A stretch of DNA of 64,000 bases from CAVQOB01 sp963714325. Lineage in GTDB: Bacteria > Pseudomonadota > Alphaproteobacteria > Rhizobiales > Hyphomicrobiaceae. The position numbers and the translations under genes were made by a program. Under the pieces are notes generated by a model that saw only the letters and a program-made list of their open reading frames with translations, searched no databases and was not told the origin of the DNA. The DNA lies in assembly GCA_963714325.1 (NCBI GenBank), contig CAVQOB010000010.1:124001-188000 (forward strand), in the 5' to 3' direction. Shown here piece by piece: positions 54,842 to 63,819 of the stretch; within the stretch, counting starts at the first letter, position 1; every line of letters starts with the position of its first letter.

Positions 54842-56142
54842 GGTGCAATCTTTCGCGGATCAATGACTTCAAGTTTGGGGATTGGCACGACGAACGTTCC
54901 GCCCCAATCCCCGACGTAACGCATCTGCTGGACGATCTCGCGTCTGAGGTTCCAAGGCAAGATTAAGATGACATCTGGCTTAAACGCCTGGATGGCTTCG
55001 ACGGGCCGGATGGGAATGTGCCGCCCCGGCGTGTAGCGGCCATGCTTGTAGGGGTTGCGGTCGACCGTGAATTCCAGGAGATCAGGACCGATACCGCAAT
55101 AGTTCAGCAGCGTATTGCCTTTACCGGGAGCGCCGTAGCCGCAGACCCGTAAGCCCCGCCGGCGACAATCAATCAGATAAGCAACGAGGTCACGCTTGAC
55201 GCGTGCGACTTCTAGCCCGAACCCGTTGTACCCCGAAACATCACGTAGTCCCCGTTCCGTCTCGAATGCCATCAGCGCCGCAACAGTGGCACGAACTGGG
55301 TGCGGTCCGCCGGCATGTGCAAGATAAACACGCAACGAACCTCCATGTGTCGCCAGTTCCTCGACGTCGACAATCGCCAACCCGTGTCGCGTTGCCAGCG
55401 TTTCGATCGTTGTCAACGAAAAGTATGAAAAATGCTCATGATAAATAGTGTCGAACTGGGCGTGCTCGATCAATCGGGCAACATGCGGAAACTCAAGTGT
55501 GATCAGGCCGGCAGGCGCCAGCAAGAGTTTAGCACCGGCAACAAAGTCATTGATGTCCGGCACCTGTGCCAGCACATTATTGCCAGCAATGAGATCGGCT
55601 CGCTTGCCATTGGCCAACATTTTTCTCGCCAAGCGTACACCAAAGAAATCGACAATCGTCTCGATGCCCTTTTGCTGCGCAACGGCCGCAACATTGGCGG
55701 CCGGCTCGATTCCGAGCACTGGAATACCCAGCGGCAGGAAGTGCTGCAATAAATAGCCATCGTTGCTGGCCAACTCGACCACAAGGTTATCCGGGCCGAG
55801 CCGCAAGCGCTCAGTGAGTTGTAAGCAGTAGGCCTTGGCGTGCGCCACCCAGGATGTCGAAAACGACGAAAAGTAAGCGTACTCCACAAAGATGTGCTCG
55901 GGCCGCACGTACTCCTTCAACTGCACCAGAAAGCAGCGCTCGCACACCAGCACCTTGAGCGGATAGAATGGCTCCATTTGATCGAGTTGCGCTTCCTGCA
56001 GAAAACTCTCACAGAGCGGAGAGTTTCCGAGATCGACGAACGTGTGCTTCAATGACGCTGCGCAGATCCTACACGCTGCCGCTTGCGTGCCAGCTTGTGT
56101 GCCTGCGGTAGAGGTATTTTGTGCGTTGTGGATGTCTGACAT
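54838..56142 (-). CDS. NDP-hexose C-methyltransferase-like protein
   Basis: A 434-residue three-part methyltransferase of the sugar 3-C-methyltransferase (TylC3/TcaB9) type. It starts with a zinc-ribbon-like part (CRICAASLKHTFVDLGNSPL, VLVCERCFLVQL). The SAM core has VVELASNDGYLLQHFLPLGI, ITLEFPHVARLIEHAQFDTI and YHEHFSYFSL with histidines important in the family. A C-terminal Rossmann-like half follows (VCGYGAPGKGNTLLNYCGIG, then DRNPYKHGRYTPG). It would add a methyl branch to a 4-keto sugar. The ATG at 56140-56142 was chosen. It overlaps rfbF by four bases, tying C-methylation to CDP-glucose. Confidence 0.9.
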   Translation of the reverse strand: MSDIHNAQNTSTAGTQAGTQAAACRICAASLKHTFVDLGNSPLCESFLQEAQLDQMEPFYPLKVLVCERCFLVQLKEYVRPEHIFVEYAYFSSFSTSWVAHAKAYCLQLTERLRLGPDNLVVELASNDGYLLQHFLPLGIPVLGIEPAANVAAVAQQKGIETIVDFFGVRLARKMLANGKRADLIAGNNVLAQVPDINDFVAGAKLLLAPAGLITLEFPHVARLIEHAQFDTIYHEHFSYFSLTTIETLATRHGLAIVDVEELATHGGSLRVYLAHAGGPHPVRATVAALMAFETERGLRDVSGYNGFGLEVARVKRDLVAYLIDCRRRGLRVCGYGAPGKGNTLLNYCGIGPDLLEFTVDRNPYKHGRYTPGRHIPIRPVEAIQAFKPDVILILPWNLRREIVQQMRYVGDWGGTFVVPIPKLEVIDPRKIAP

Positions 56143-56173
56143 ATTAACGATCAATCTCAATCGATGCCATTAG

Positions 56174-56218
56174 TTTAGATGAGGCGTTTAGATGAGGCGT
56201 TTAGATGAGGCGTTTAGA
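56174..56218. repeat. 13-bp tandem repeat (x3.5) upstream of the C-methyltransferase gene
   Basis: Three perfect copies of TTTAGATGAGGCG and a partial fourth (TTTAGA). It begins 32 bases upstream of the start codon of the minus-strand gene, within its leader or promoter. Confidence 0.9.
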
Positions 56219-56507
56219 ACCACTGGAGCGCCTTAGTCTGTCAAACAAAAAATAACCACTCAGAGTGACAGACGTCTATTTGGTATTTGGTACAAAGTTG
56301 TATGCTAAAATCAAAGTCAGCACACTCAATCAGTGAGCCCGCAGTGCGCCTGGCGCTAAAAAATGATACGGAATGCCGACCAACCATCACACTTTCACAT
56401 CCAGGCACACTATCAATGATTGGGCTTGCAATGCGATTCGTCCTTCGGCGAACACAACGTCGAGACCAGTGGGCAGAACGTGTTCAGCCCAATTTGGATC
56501 GTAACCA
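56219..56507. promoter_or_regulatory. Divergent promoter region in the polysaccharide locus
   Basis: AT-richer than its surroundings, between the minus-strand CDP-sugar run and the plus-strand GT4 gene. It contains an inverted repeat CTGTCA ... TGACAG (about 56238-56268). No gene is seen. I cannot place a definite -35/-10 pair. Confidence 0.45.
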
Positions 56508-57635
56508 ATGAGCCAGGGTCCAGGGCACCTGCGAATTCTGGCACTCGTAACTGACGGGTATGGATGTGGCGGAGGCATTGCCCGTTACAACCAAGATCTG
56601 TTCAACGCAATGTCCCGAAGTGGCCATATCGAAAGAATTACCGTCTTGCCGCGCTTTTCTGGGCACCTAACCGGCGTGCCGAAAGAAGTAACGCAGTTGC
56701 CCGCGAATGCCGGCCGCATTCAATACTCGTTGCAGGCCTGCCGCATCGCCATCATGCAACGCAACTTTGATTTTATTTTTTGCGGACACATATTTATGGC
56801 GCCACTGGCAGCAATGCTTGCAACAACAATCGGCGTCCCCTATTGGCTGCAAATCCATGGTATCGAGGCTTGGTGCCCGCCCAACATTTTAACCCGCAAA
56901 ACCGTTGAACGCGCCGACCGTGTGCTGGTTGTCAGCCGTTACTCCCGTCGCCGCGTGCTTCAGTGGGCAGATCTCGGATTGGAGCGGATGAGCATCCTGA
57001 ACAACACCGTTGGCGATGAATTTTCGCCTGGCCCCAAGTCGCGCGCCCTGATGGAGCAACTCGGCCTTGCTGACAAAAGGATTTTACTGACTGTCGGGCG
57101 TCTCTCTGCCTCGGAACGCTATAAGGGCCATGACACGGTCATCGTAGCATTGCCAACAATCCTGCGTCGCTTCCCTGAGACCCGTTACCTCATTGTTGGT
57201 GATGGCGACGACCGCGCACGCCTCACGGACCTCGCGCAGAAAACCGGCGTTCAGGAGCACGTGATCTTTGCCGGCTCCGTGTCCACCGCTGAACTTCCGG
57301 ACTACTATCGGCTAGCAGATCTCTTCGTGATGCCAAGCACAGGCGAGGGATTTGGCATTGCGTATCTGGAAGCTATGGCGTGCGGAACGCCCGCGCTCGG
57401 AACGGGTTTGGATGGCAGCGCAGATCCGTTGTTGGATGGAGCACTGGGGATATGTACGGGAGGGCGCGATATTGCCGAGGCCATAATCAACGTCCTTGGT
57501 AGCTCCGCTCCGACAAATGACGCACGCCTTGCGCTATCCAATACTGTGCGCCGCAAATTCGGGTGCAATACCTTCGGAACCAACGTTCAATCGCTCCTGC
57601 GGAAGCACTCTTTCTCTACGCCGGACCGCGTTTAG
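56508..57635 (+). CDS. Glycosyltransferase family 4 protein
   Basis: A 375-residue GT-B retaining glycosyltransferase. The N-terminal loop YGCGGGIARYNQDLFNAMSR marks acceptor binding. The donor half has LLTVGRLSASERYKGHDTVI, then YLIVGDGDDRARL and the E-x7-E motif in FVMPSTGEGFGIAYLEAMAC. It likely adds a sugar in the surface glycan. The pyruvyltransferase gene follows by 42 bases. A decayed copy of this gene's 3-prime part occurs at 60130. Confidence 0.92.
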   Translation: MSQGPGHLRILALVTDGYGCGGGIARYNQDLFNAMSRSGHIERITVLPRFSGHLTGVPKEVTQLPANAGRIQYSLQACRIAIMQRNFDFIFCGHIFMAPLAAMLATTIGVPYWLQIHGIEAWCPPNILTRKTVERADRVLVVSRYSRRRVLQWADLGLERMSILNNTVGDEFSPGPKSRALMEQLGLADKRILLTVGRLSASERYKGHDTVIVALPTILRRFPETRYLIVGDGDDRARLTDLAQKTGVQEHVIFAGSVSTAELPDYYRLADLFVMPSTGEGFGIAYLEAMACGTPALGTGLDGSADPLLDGALGICTGGRDIAEAIINVLGSSAPTNDARLALSNTVRRKFGCNTFGTNVQSLLRKHSFSTPDRV

Positions 57636-57677
57636 AGCAAATCATGCCGCTCATCGGCATCACATCGGAAGCACTCA

Positions 57678-58934
57678 ATGGCTGGAACGACACAACCACA
57701 AGACATCGGCCCCAACATCGCTCTTCTCGGGTTCTTTGGAAGCGCGAATATCGGCAACGAGGCGACGCTGGACGCGATGATCCACCACCTCAAGCGCGAC
57801 CATCCCGATGCCCGCCTGACATGTATCTGCGTCGGTCCGGACAATGTCGTTGCGCGTCATGGCATTGAGGCTCGAAAGATGACAACGTCGCCATTCAAGT
57901 CGATCCCTGCCAAAATCATGAACCGGCTGTTGCTCAGGACACCAGCCCATGTTCGCAACATCGGCGCAGCTTACGCGACTCTGCGCAAAACCGATATCCT
58001 GATTGTACCTGGCACAGGTGTCTTCGACGACTACTGGACGCCATCCGTTTTCGGATTTCCATTTCAACTTCTGACTTGGTGCGCATTGGGCCGCCACCAT
58101 GGCGCGCAGATCCTCTTGCTCAGCATCGGCGCCGGGCCGGCTCAAAGCAGAGTTTGCAAGAAAGTCTTTGCGCTCGTTGCTAGGACCGCGCATTTCCGCT
58201 CATACCGGGATGCGGATTCCAAGCGTTTTGTACGAAGCATTGGTGTCGATGTCTCAAACGATTCGATCTACCCCGACCTCGCCATCGGATTGCAGCTCCC
58301 CGTTGTTGAACCAACGTTCGCAGACGGTCAGGCACCGTTGACGATTTGTCTCGGCGTCATGCGGTACTACGGATGGCATGGGGAACCGTCGAGAGGACAG
58401 CATATTTTCAATCACTATATCGAGCGCCTGTCAGCGTTCGTCGTCCATCAACTCAAAAGCGGAAACAATTTCCGCTTCATGATCGGGGAAGATGCAGATG
58501 CTGGGGCACTGGCCGCATTGCTGGCGTCCGTCAAAGCGGTTATGGGCGATGTCGATCCGTTGCGACTTGTCAGTGAAAGCGTCACCTCGTTTGCCGATGT
58601 CGCACGTGAGATCCAACGCTCTGATATTGTTGTCGCAACACGCTATCACAACGTTGTTTGCGCGCTGATGTGCCACAGACCGACCATCTCTCTCAGCTAT
58701 GCCCCGAAAAACGAAGAGGTCATGTCCCTCTATGGCCTCGGAGAATTCTGCCAACAAATCGAGACTTTCGATGTGAGTTTATTAGTTTCGCAGGTCGAGC
58801 GTATTAAGCACAGCTATCGCCATTGGGTCGACCAATTGTCAGCAGTTGAACCAGGCCTGCGAGCCAAACTTGCAGAGCAAGAAGCGTTGGTCGCGTCTAA
58901 GATCCTTGCGATCCGTCCCAGCGCAGGGACGTAG
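57678..58934 (+). CDS. Polysaccharide pyruvyl transferase family protein (copy 1)
   Basis: A 418-residue enzyme of the CsaB/WcaK family that adds pyruvyl ketals to sugars from PEP. Signatures: ALLGFFGSANIGNEATLDAM, IVPGTGVFDDYWTP, LLLSIGAGPAQSRVC, FRSYRDADSKRFVRSIGVDV and the conserved IVVATRYHNVVCALMCHRPT near the end, which resembles a GT-B donor loop. GGAAG precedes the ATG. It is clearly homologous (roughly half identical by eye) to the protein at 60463. It probably gives the glycan negative charge. Confidence 0.92.
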   Translation: MAGTTQPQDIGPNIALLGFFGSANIGNEATLDAMIHHLKRDHPDARLTCICVGPDNVVARHGIEARKMTTSPFKSIPAKIMNRLLLRTPAHVRNIGAAYATLRKTDILIVPGTGVFDDYWTPSVFGFPFQLLTWCALGRHHGAQILLLSIGAGPAQSRVCKKVFALVARTAHFRSYRDADSKRFVRSIGVDVSNDSIYPDLAIGLQLPVVEPTFADGQAPLTICLGVMRYYGWHGEPSRGQHIFNHYIERLSAFVVHQLKSGNNFRFMIGEDADAGALAALLASVKAVMGDVDPLRLVSESVTSFADVAREIQRSDIVVATRYHNVVCALMCHRPTISLSYAPKNEEVMSLYGLGEFCQQIETFDVSLLVSQVERIKHSYRHWVDQLSAVEPGLRAKLAEQEALVASKILAIRPSAGT

Positions 58935-59054
58935 TCGCAATCGGTTGCGCTGTCGCTTCGCGGCGATATCCATATTTTCGCGATCAGGTGATGATGCAGT
59001 CGGCGCACAAATTTGCCCTTGGTCAACGGAGAACCGCTTTCTGGGCGCGCGGTC

Positions 59055-60092
59055 TCACTTCGTTCGCACCACGGCCGGTATCAGACGTCCAAGCCGCACC
59101 CTTAAGAACGGCGCTACCACCCAGGCCACCCAATATGTCAATAGTCTCGCAACGGAGAACTCCTTGTGCAACTCCTTCGCCGCAATCCAAGCGCTGCCAA
59201 AGTCGCCAGCGAGGACGGACCTTATCGCGGGCGCAACCACCGCATTGACGACCTGCCTGAGCAATTGCCTTTCAACGACTCTCGCCCCCGCAATCGATTC
59301 TCCTTGCTGCAGCCGCTCTGCAACCAACAAGAGTATCTTGCACTGAGCTTCAACGTTGAGCCGCCGCGCGTCCTTTGATCGATGCGTTTGAGACGCGTGA
59401 TCCCGGATTAACACCAGCTTTTCGTTCACTTCACCGACCGGACTAAGCTCCTGAAGGCGTACCATCAAGTCCCAATCCTCATCGATGGGAAGCTTGTTAG
59501 TATTGTTGGTGGTCACATCTCGCATACCACCCAGTTCGTGCCATTTGAGGCGCGGCACGAATAGGCACGACGTTCGAGCAAAACAACCCAATGTCAAAGC
59601 TAGGAAATCGGCATCACGACCGTTAATGATTGGCTTAGGAAGATGCGGCGAGACGAAACTCTTGGAGCGACCTAATTCATCCACAATAGTATAATCAGTA
59701 AAAAAGTACCCGATGTCCTGATGCAAATCGAAGAACTGTGTTGCCCTCTCTAGGCACGTTGGCAACATCACGTCATCGGGACATTGCAGCTTAAGAAGTT
59801 TGCCTCGCGAAAGCTCAGCAAGTTTGTTGATGTTGTTCATCCAACCATTTCTCGACGTGTGCCTGAGCACGCGAATTCGCCGATCATTGTACTTTGCGAG
59901 TATGGCCGCCGTGTCGTCAGTCGACGCATCGTCGATGATCAAAAATTCAAAACTTCGGCATGTTTGCGCTAGCACCGCATCTACTGTCGACGGCAACCAA
60001 CGACTTTCATTGTAGACCGACATGATAATACTGACATCTGGTCGGCCACCATCCAGCCCGTCGTCAGTTTTCGGATCAAAATTTGCAGGCAT
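59055..60092 (-). CDS. Glycosyltransferase family 2 protein (copy 1)
   Basis: A 345-residue GT-A enzyme with the canonical start VSIIMSVYNESRWLPSTVDA, FEFLIIDDASTDDTAAILAK, and a DxD-like site in LLKLQCPDDVMLP. GWMNNINKLAEL and the later CFARTSCLFVPRLKW are shared with the paralogue at 62710. The C-terminus is helical and amphipathic (LLTYWVAWVVAPFLRVRLGR). The ATG at 60090-60092 gives the same length as the paralogue; the long upstream frame runs antisense over a decayed GT4 copy. It is convergent with the first pyruvyltransferase gene. Confidence 0.9.
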   Translation of the reverse strand: MPANFDPKTDDGLDGGRPDVSIIMSVYNESRWLPSTVDAVLAQTCRSFEFLIIDDASTDDTAAILAKYNDRRIRVLRHTSRNGWMNNINKLAELSRGKLLKLQCPDDVMLPTCLERATQFFDLHQDIGYFFTDYTIVDELGRSKSFVSPHLPKPIINGRDADFLALTLGCFARTSCLFVPRLKWHELGGMRDVTTNNTNKLPIDEDWDLMVRLQELSPVGEVNEKLVLIRDHASQTHRSKDARRLNVEAQCKILLLVAERLQQGESIAGARVVERQLLRQVVNAVVAPAIRSVLAGDFGSAWIAAKELHKEFSVARLLTYWVAWVVAPFLRVRLGRLIPAVVRTK

Positions 60093-60129
60093 TATAACGC
60101 CCCGATCGAGTTCTAAAACTTGTAGTCTC

Positions 60130-60300
60130 ATGCGTAACCTTGAGGCAATGCCTTGCCGAACACCTGAACCTGGAACAGGCCTCGACGGCCGTGCTGATCC
60201 GCTGATGGATGAAGCACCGGGGCTATGCGCGGGCGACGCAGACGTCGGTGGTGGCGTTTGGCGAATGCTTGAGACACTCGTCTGCGCAACGTTCGCGTGA
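60130..60300 (+). pseudogene. Decayed 3-prime fragment of a GT4 gene
   Basis: In one frame this encodes NLEAMPCRTPEPGTGLDGRA, then DPLMDEAPGLCAG. It matches the GT4 protein at 56508 (YLEAMACGTPALGTGLDGSA, DPLLDGALGICTGG) residue by residue. The N-terminal 80% of the gene is missing and the stop at 60298-60300 is early. It lies upstream of the second pyruvyltransferase gene, in the same position as the intact GT4 gene relative to the first copy. Confidence 0.8.
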
Positions 60301-60462
60301 CAAGCCTTAGCAGAATAGGCGCAACACCACTTTGGACCACTGCCATTTTGCGTTACGGTCACAGGCTTGACAAAATTCATGTTGGGATAACCAGTTCGTG
60401 CTCTGGAACGATTTGCTATTTGTAATTTCTGCTGCGATGACGCTTGGATAGGGGCACCTGAA

Positions 60463-61710
60463 ATGTCTAGTGGACCAAATTGGCGCCAACCTCAGGCACT
60501 GACACTTTTCGGAATGTTTGGTGGCCTCAACCTCGGCAACGAGGCAACGCTTGAAGCCATCGTGCAGACCCTTCGGCGTGAAACTCCAGAAATCAATTTT
60601 TCTTGCATCTGCGTGTATCCTGCTGCCGTGCAAGACCGCTACGGCGTACCCGGCTGGCCGATCGTGCCGCCGGGGTTCAAGTCCATTGCCGCGAGAGCGC
60701 TGAATCGCGCACTGCTGCGGATCCCGTCGCATTTGAAAACATTGTACTGGGGGTATCGCAGCCTGCGCGAGGTTGACCTTTTGTTGGTTCCGGGAACCGG
60801 CGCATTGGACGACTTCGGAAGCCCACCGAGCGGATACCCAGCACTCATTCTCAGCTGGGCACTCGCGTCGCGGCTCCGTGGTACGCAACTCATACTCGTC
60901 AGTATCGGCGCGGGCCCCGCAACTCATTGGCTCAGTCGTCGCTACTTTAAATTCGTACTGCAGACAGCAGCCTACAGGTCGTATCGCGACCAAAATTCTT
61001 TCGACTTTGCAACGTCACTCGGTGTCGATACCCGCCATGATGCCGTCCATACCGATCTGGTATTTGGGCTCTTGCATAAAGAACACAAAGCGGCTGGAAC
61101 AGATGGCCTGGGCAGCGTTGGGCGGAAAACAATTGGGGTCGGCATCATGACCTATCGGGGCTGGCGATCTGAGGCGCGAGCGGGCATGCAACAATCCGCC
61201 ATTTACTTAAATAAAATGACCGACTTCGTCATCTGGCTTCTGGACGAGGGGTACAACGTGCGACTTCTATTGGGCGAAGACAGTGACCGACCAGCGATCG
61301 ATACGGTTTCAGCTGCAGTCCGTCAACGCACCCCCGATTCAGCGCAGGATCGCTTATTCTTCACGTTGCCGACCAACCAACAGTCATTGGCGCATCAAAT
61401 CGGTCAAACCAATATCGTCGTTGCAACGCGCTATCACAACATTGTCTGCGCGTTGATGTGTCAACGGCCAGCGCTGTCTATAGGTTATGCAGCCAAGAAC
61501 GATGCTGTAATGGCTGACATGGGACTTTCGGAGTACTGCCAGCACATTGACGATCTCGATATTCCGCGCCTGAAGCAGCAGTTCAACGCGTTGATGCGCG
61601 AACAGCAAGAGGCCTTAGCGCGCATGGCAAAGGGTGCCGCTACCATCCAAATGCGCTTGGCAAAGCAGAACAGCATCGTCGTCGATCTCGTCCGATCGAA
61701 CGCTGGGTAG
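60463..61710 (+). CDS. Polysaccharide pyruvyl transferase family protein (copy 2)
   Basis: A 415-residue CsaB/WcaK-type protein. It shows TLFGMFGGLNLGNEATLEAI, LLVPGTGALDDFGSP, LILVSIGAGPATHWLSRRYF, YRSYRDQNSFDFATSLGVDT and NIVVATRYHNIVCALMCQRP, nearly the same set as the copy at 57678. AGGGG is eight bases before the ATG. Codon use is like its neighbours. Its stop is only 12 bases from the stop of a convergent GT2 gene. Two different pyruvylation targets, or a redundant duplicate, are both possible. Confidence 0.92.
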   Translation: MSSGPNWRQPQALTLFGMFGGLNLGNEATLEAIVQTLRRETPEINFSCICVYPAAVQDRYGVPGWPIVPPGFKSIAARALNRALLRIPSHLKTLYWGYRSLREVDLLLVPGTGALDDFGSPPSGYPALILSWALASRLRGTQLILVSIGAGPATHWLSRRYFKFVLQTAAYRSYRDQNSFDFATSLGVDTRHDAVHTDLVFGLLHKEHKAAGTDGLGSVGRKTIGVGIMTYRGWRSEARAGMQQSAIYLNKMTDFVIWLLDEGYNVRLLLGEDSDRPAIDTVSAAVRQRTPDSAQDRLFFTLPTNQQSLAHQIGQTNIVVATRYHNIVCALMCQRPALSIGYAAKNDAVMADMGLSEYCQHIDDLDIPRLKQQFNALMREQQEALARMAKGAATIQMRLAKQNSIVVDLVRSNAG

Positions 61711-61722
61711 CCGCTCCTCGTC

Positions 61723-62643
61723 TCACGTGATCAGACCTGCAATACGACCGCGGATCGAGGCCAAGACCTCATTGCGCCACAGCAACCGGCGTCCACGCAA
61801 TATTGAATAGGCGACATATGCGAAACCCGGCGATGCCGTGCCGCCAATCATCACAGTGTAAATGACGTAAGCTGACAACCGCACGGCCGTGAGATGCTTC
61901 CGCATCATGAAGGCGTAGTTGTGGTTCGACCAATATATCGCATCGTAGTTGATGACCCGCATGCCTTGCTCGTCGCGAGGCGCCGAGTGATGGTCAACAC
62001 CGATCTTGGGATCGAAAATCACTCTGTAACCCAGCTTGCGAACCTGCAATCCTACATCCATTTCCCAGTGAAATGCCACATTATTGCCCAAGCGCGAATC
62101 CGGCGCGCATTGTCGAAATACGCTCGTGCGACAGCTCATATTGCCACCCATCAAATGGGCGACGTCGACGGCGTTACTGAACGTGCAATCCCGATACATA
62201 TTGCCAACACTTCGCCCATACCAAGACAGCGTTCCAACCTTTGATATCGCGGGATAGTGCTGCAGCACTCCGGAAAAATAGTTGTAACACCGGCCACCAA
62301 CACTGGCGACGGTAGGGTCATTATAATGACTAGCAATTTTTTCGAGCCAGTCAGGATGGGCCTCAGCGTCATCGTCCAGCAATACAATGATATCCCCACG
62401 CGCTTCTTCGATAGCCTTCCTTATCGGCGGCAAAAATCCGGCCGCGCTGACATGGACGCTGCGAATTCCGGCCGTGGGATACTTTCCAATCAAATCGCGC
62501 ACCATCTCGTTCGTTGGATGGTCATCGATTCTCGAAATCAATATGATTTCATGCGCCAAGCACGTTTGCGCCAGTACCGACACCACCGCTCGCTGCAAGA
62601 ATTCCGGTCGCCGATACGTCGGGATGCAGACACTCAATCTCAT
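61723..62643 (-). CDS. Glycosyltransferase family 2 protein
   Basis: A 306-residue GT-A glycosyltransferase with the start RLSVCIPTYRRPEFLQRAVV, the DxD-type motif IIVLLDDDAEAHPDW and the acceptor-side EMDVGLQVRKLGYRVIFDPK. A hydrophobic C-terminal region (LSAYVIYTVMIGGTASPGFA) suggests membrane association. It is less similar to the other two GT2 proteins than they are to each other. It lies 66 bases after the GT2 gene at 62710 on the same strand. Confidence 0.92.
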   Translation of the reverse strand: MRLSVCIPTYRRPEFLQRAVVSVLAQTCLAHEIILISRIDDHPTNEMVRDLIGKYPTAGIRSVHVSAAGFLPPIRKAIEEARGDIIVLLDDDAEAHPDWLEKIASHYNDPTVASVGGRCYNYFSGVLQHYPAISKVGTLSWYGRSVGNMYRDCTFSNAVDVAHLMGGNMSCRTSVFRQCAPDSRLGNNVAFHWEMDVGLQVRKLGYRVIFDPKIGVDHHSAPRDEQGMRVINYDAIYWSNHNYAFMMRKHLTAVRLSAYVIYTVMIGGTASPGFAYVAYSILRGRRLLWRNEVLASIRGRIAGLIT

Positions 62644-62709
62644 GAATTGCGACCTATGCCCATATCCCGATTGGTGATAACGCCGGAGCGGCCCATCAAC
62701 GGAGCGGCA

Positions 62710-63744
62710 TTATTGCAAGCGCGGCAAAGCAGCGAAAAGACGTCTCATCCGCGCTTTGCAGTAAGGTATAAGTGCGGTCGCTAGCCACGGGCGCAAAAGC
62801 TGGCGCAGAGGGATAGCGTCGCTCGTTACCCGTATTTCCGCTAGTCCGTTCGACACCTGACCGCGGAATATATCCCTGATGCCGGCTTGGAGAAAAGCGC
62901 GTGCAGCAAATGCAAGCAACTGGCTGCGAGCTCTGTCACGCGCCTCTGGGCCAGTCTCGCCAATCCGTTGCGCCAACGTCTTGAGAACGAAAAGTCCCCC
63001 CTCACACGCCAGCAACTGCCCGGTTGGATTGACTTGCACCTGCCCGGTGTGGATTCGTACTGCTACCAACTGCGCATCGATGTAGCCAACGGGATAGCGC
63101 CCCTGCAATCGGACCAGCAAATCGAAATCCTCGACATTCGGCAATCGTGCGGGGTTATATTTTGTCACATCGCGAAGCCCGCCCACCTCAAGCCACCTAT
63201 CCCTCGGTACATAAATGCAGGACGTGTTGGCAAAACATCCATGGTTTAGGGCATGCACATCGGCTTGCCGCCCAGGTGTCACCGGGGCAAACCCCAGTCT
63301 TTTCCCTTCACCAATTCTTGCCCCTGCCTCATCAGACAAATAGAAATCGGATATAATGTAGCCGACCTCGGGATGATCTGCGAAGAACGCCATCGCGCGT
63401 TGCAACGACTGGGGTCCCATGACGTCATCAGGACACTGCAGCTTCAGCAACCGCCCGCTCGCCATTTGCGCCAACTTGTTGATGTTGTTCATCCAGCCAT
63501 TGCGCACATCGTGCCTGATGAACTTGATCCGCGGATCGCGATACTTCGAAAAAATGTCCGGTGTTGTGTCGGTCGACGCATCATCGATGATCAGAAATTC
63601 GAAATTTGGACTCGTCTGAGCCAGTACAGCATCAATGGTTGCGACCAACCACCGATCGTCATTGAATGCGGACATAATAATGCTGACATCGGGCGTCTGC
63701 CTGTCGTGTCCAGGCAGTAGACCCATATTGCTTGTTGCAATCAT
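62710..63744 (-). CDS. Glycosyltransferase family 2 protein (copy 2)
   Basis: A 344-residue GT-A enzyme, close paralogue of the protein at 59055: VSIIMSAFNDDRWLVATIDA, FEFLIIDDASTDTTPDIFSK, GWMNNINKLAQMASGRLLKL and CFANTSCIYVPRDRW. The two also share the C-terminal pattern of an amphipathic, basic helix. AAAGAG lies five bases before the ATG at 63742-63744; a GTG one codon earlier is possible. It follows a truncated same-strand gene by 75 bases and precedes the third GT2 gene. Confidence 0.9.
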   Translation of the reverse strand: MIATSNMGLLPGHDRQTPDVSIIMSAFNDDRWLVATIDAVLAQTSPNFEFLIIDDASTDTTPDIFSKYRDPRIKFIRHDVRNGWMNNINKLAQMASGRLLKLQCPDDVMGPQSLQRAMAFFADHPEVGYIISDFYLSDEAGARIGEGKRLGFAPVTPGRQADVHALNHGCFANTSCIYVPRDRWLEVGGLRDVTKYNPARLPNVEDFDLLVRLQGRYPVGYIDAQLVAVRIHTGQVQVNPTGQLLACEGGLFVLKTLAQRIGETGPEARDRARSQLLAFAARAFLQAGIRDIFRGQVSNGLAEIRVTSDAIPLRQLLRPWLATALIPYCKARMRRLFAALPRLQ

Positions 63745-63819
63745 CACACTCTTTGCCCGTCCATACAGCCGGAGCGCAATTTATTGCAGCGTCCGTATAT
63801 AGTTGATGCCGAAATCGAA

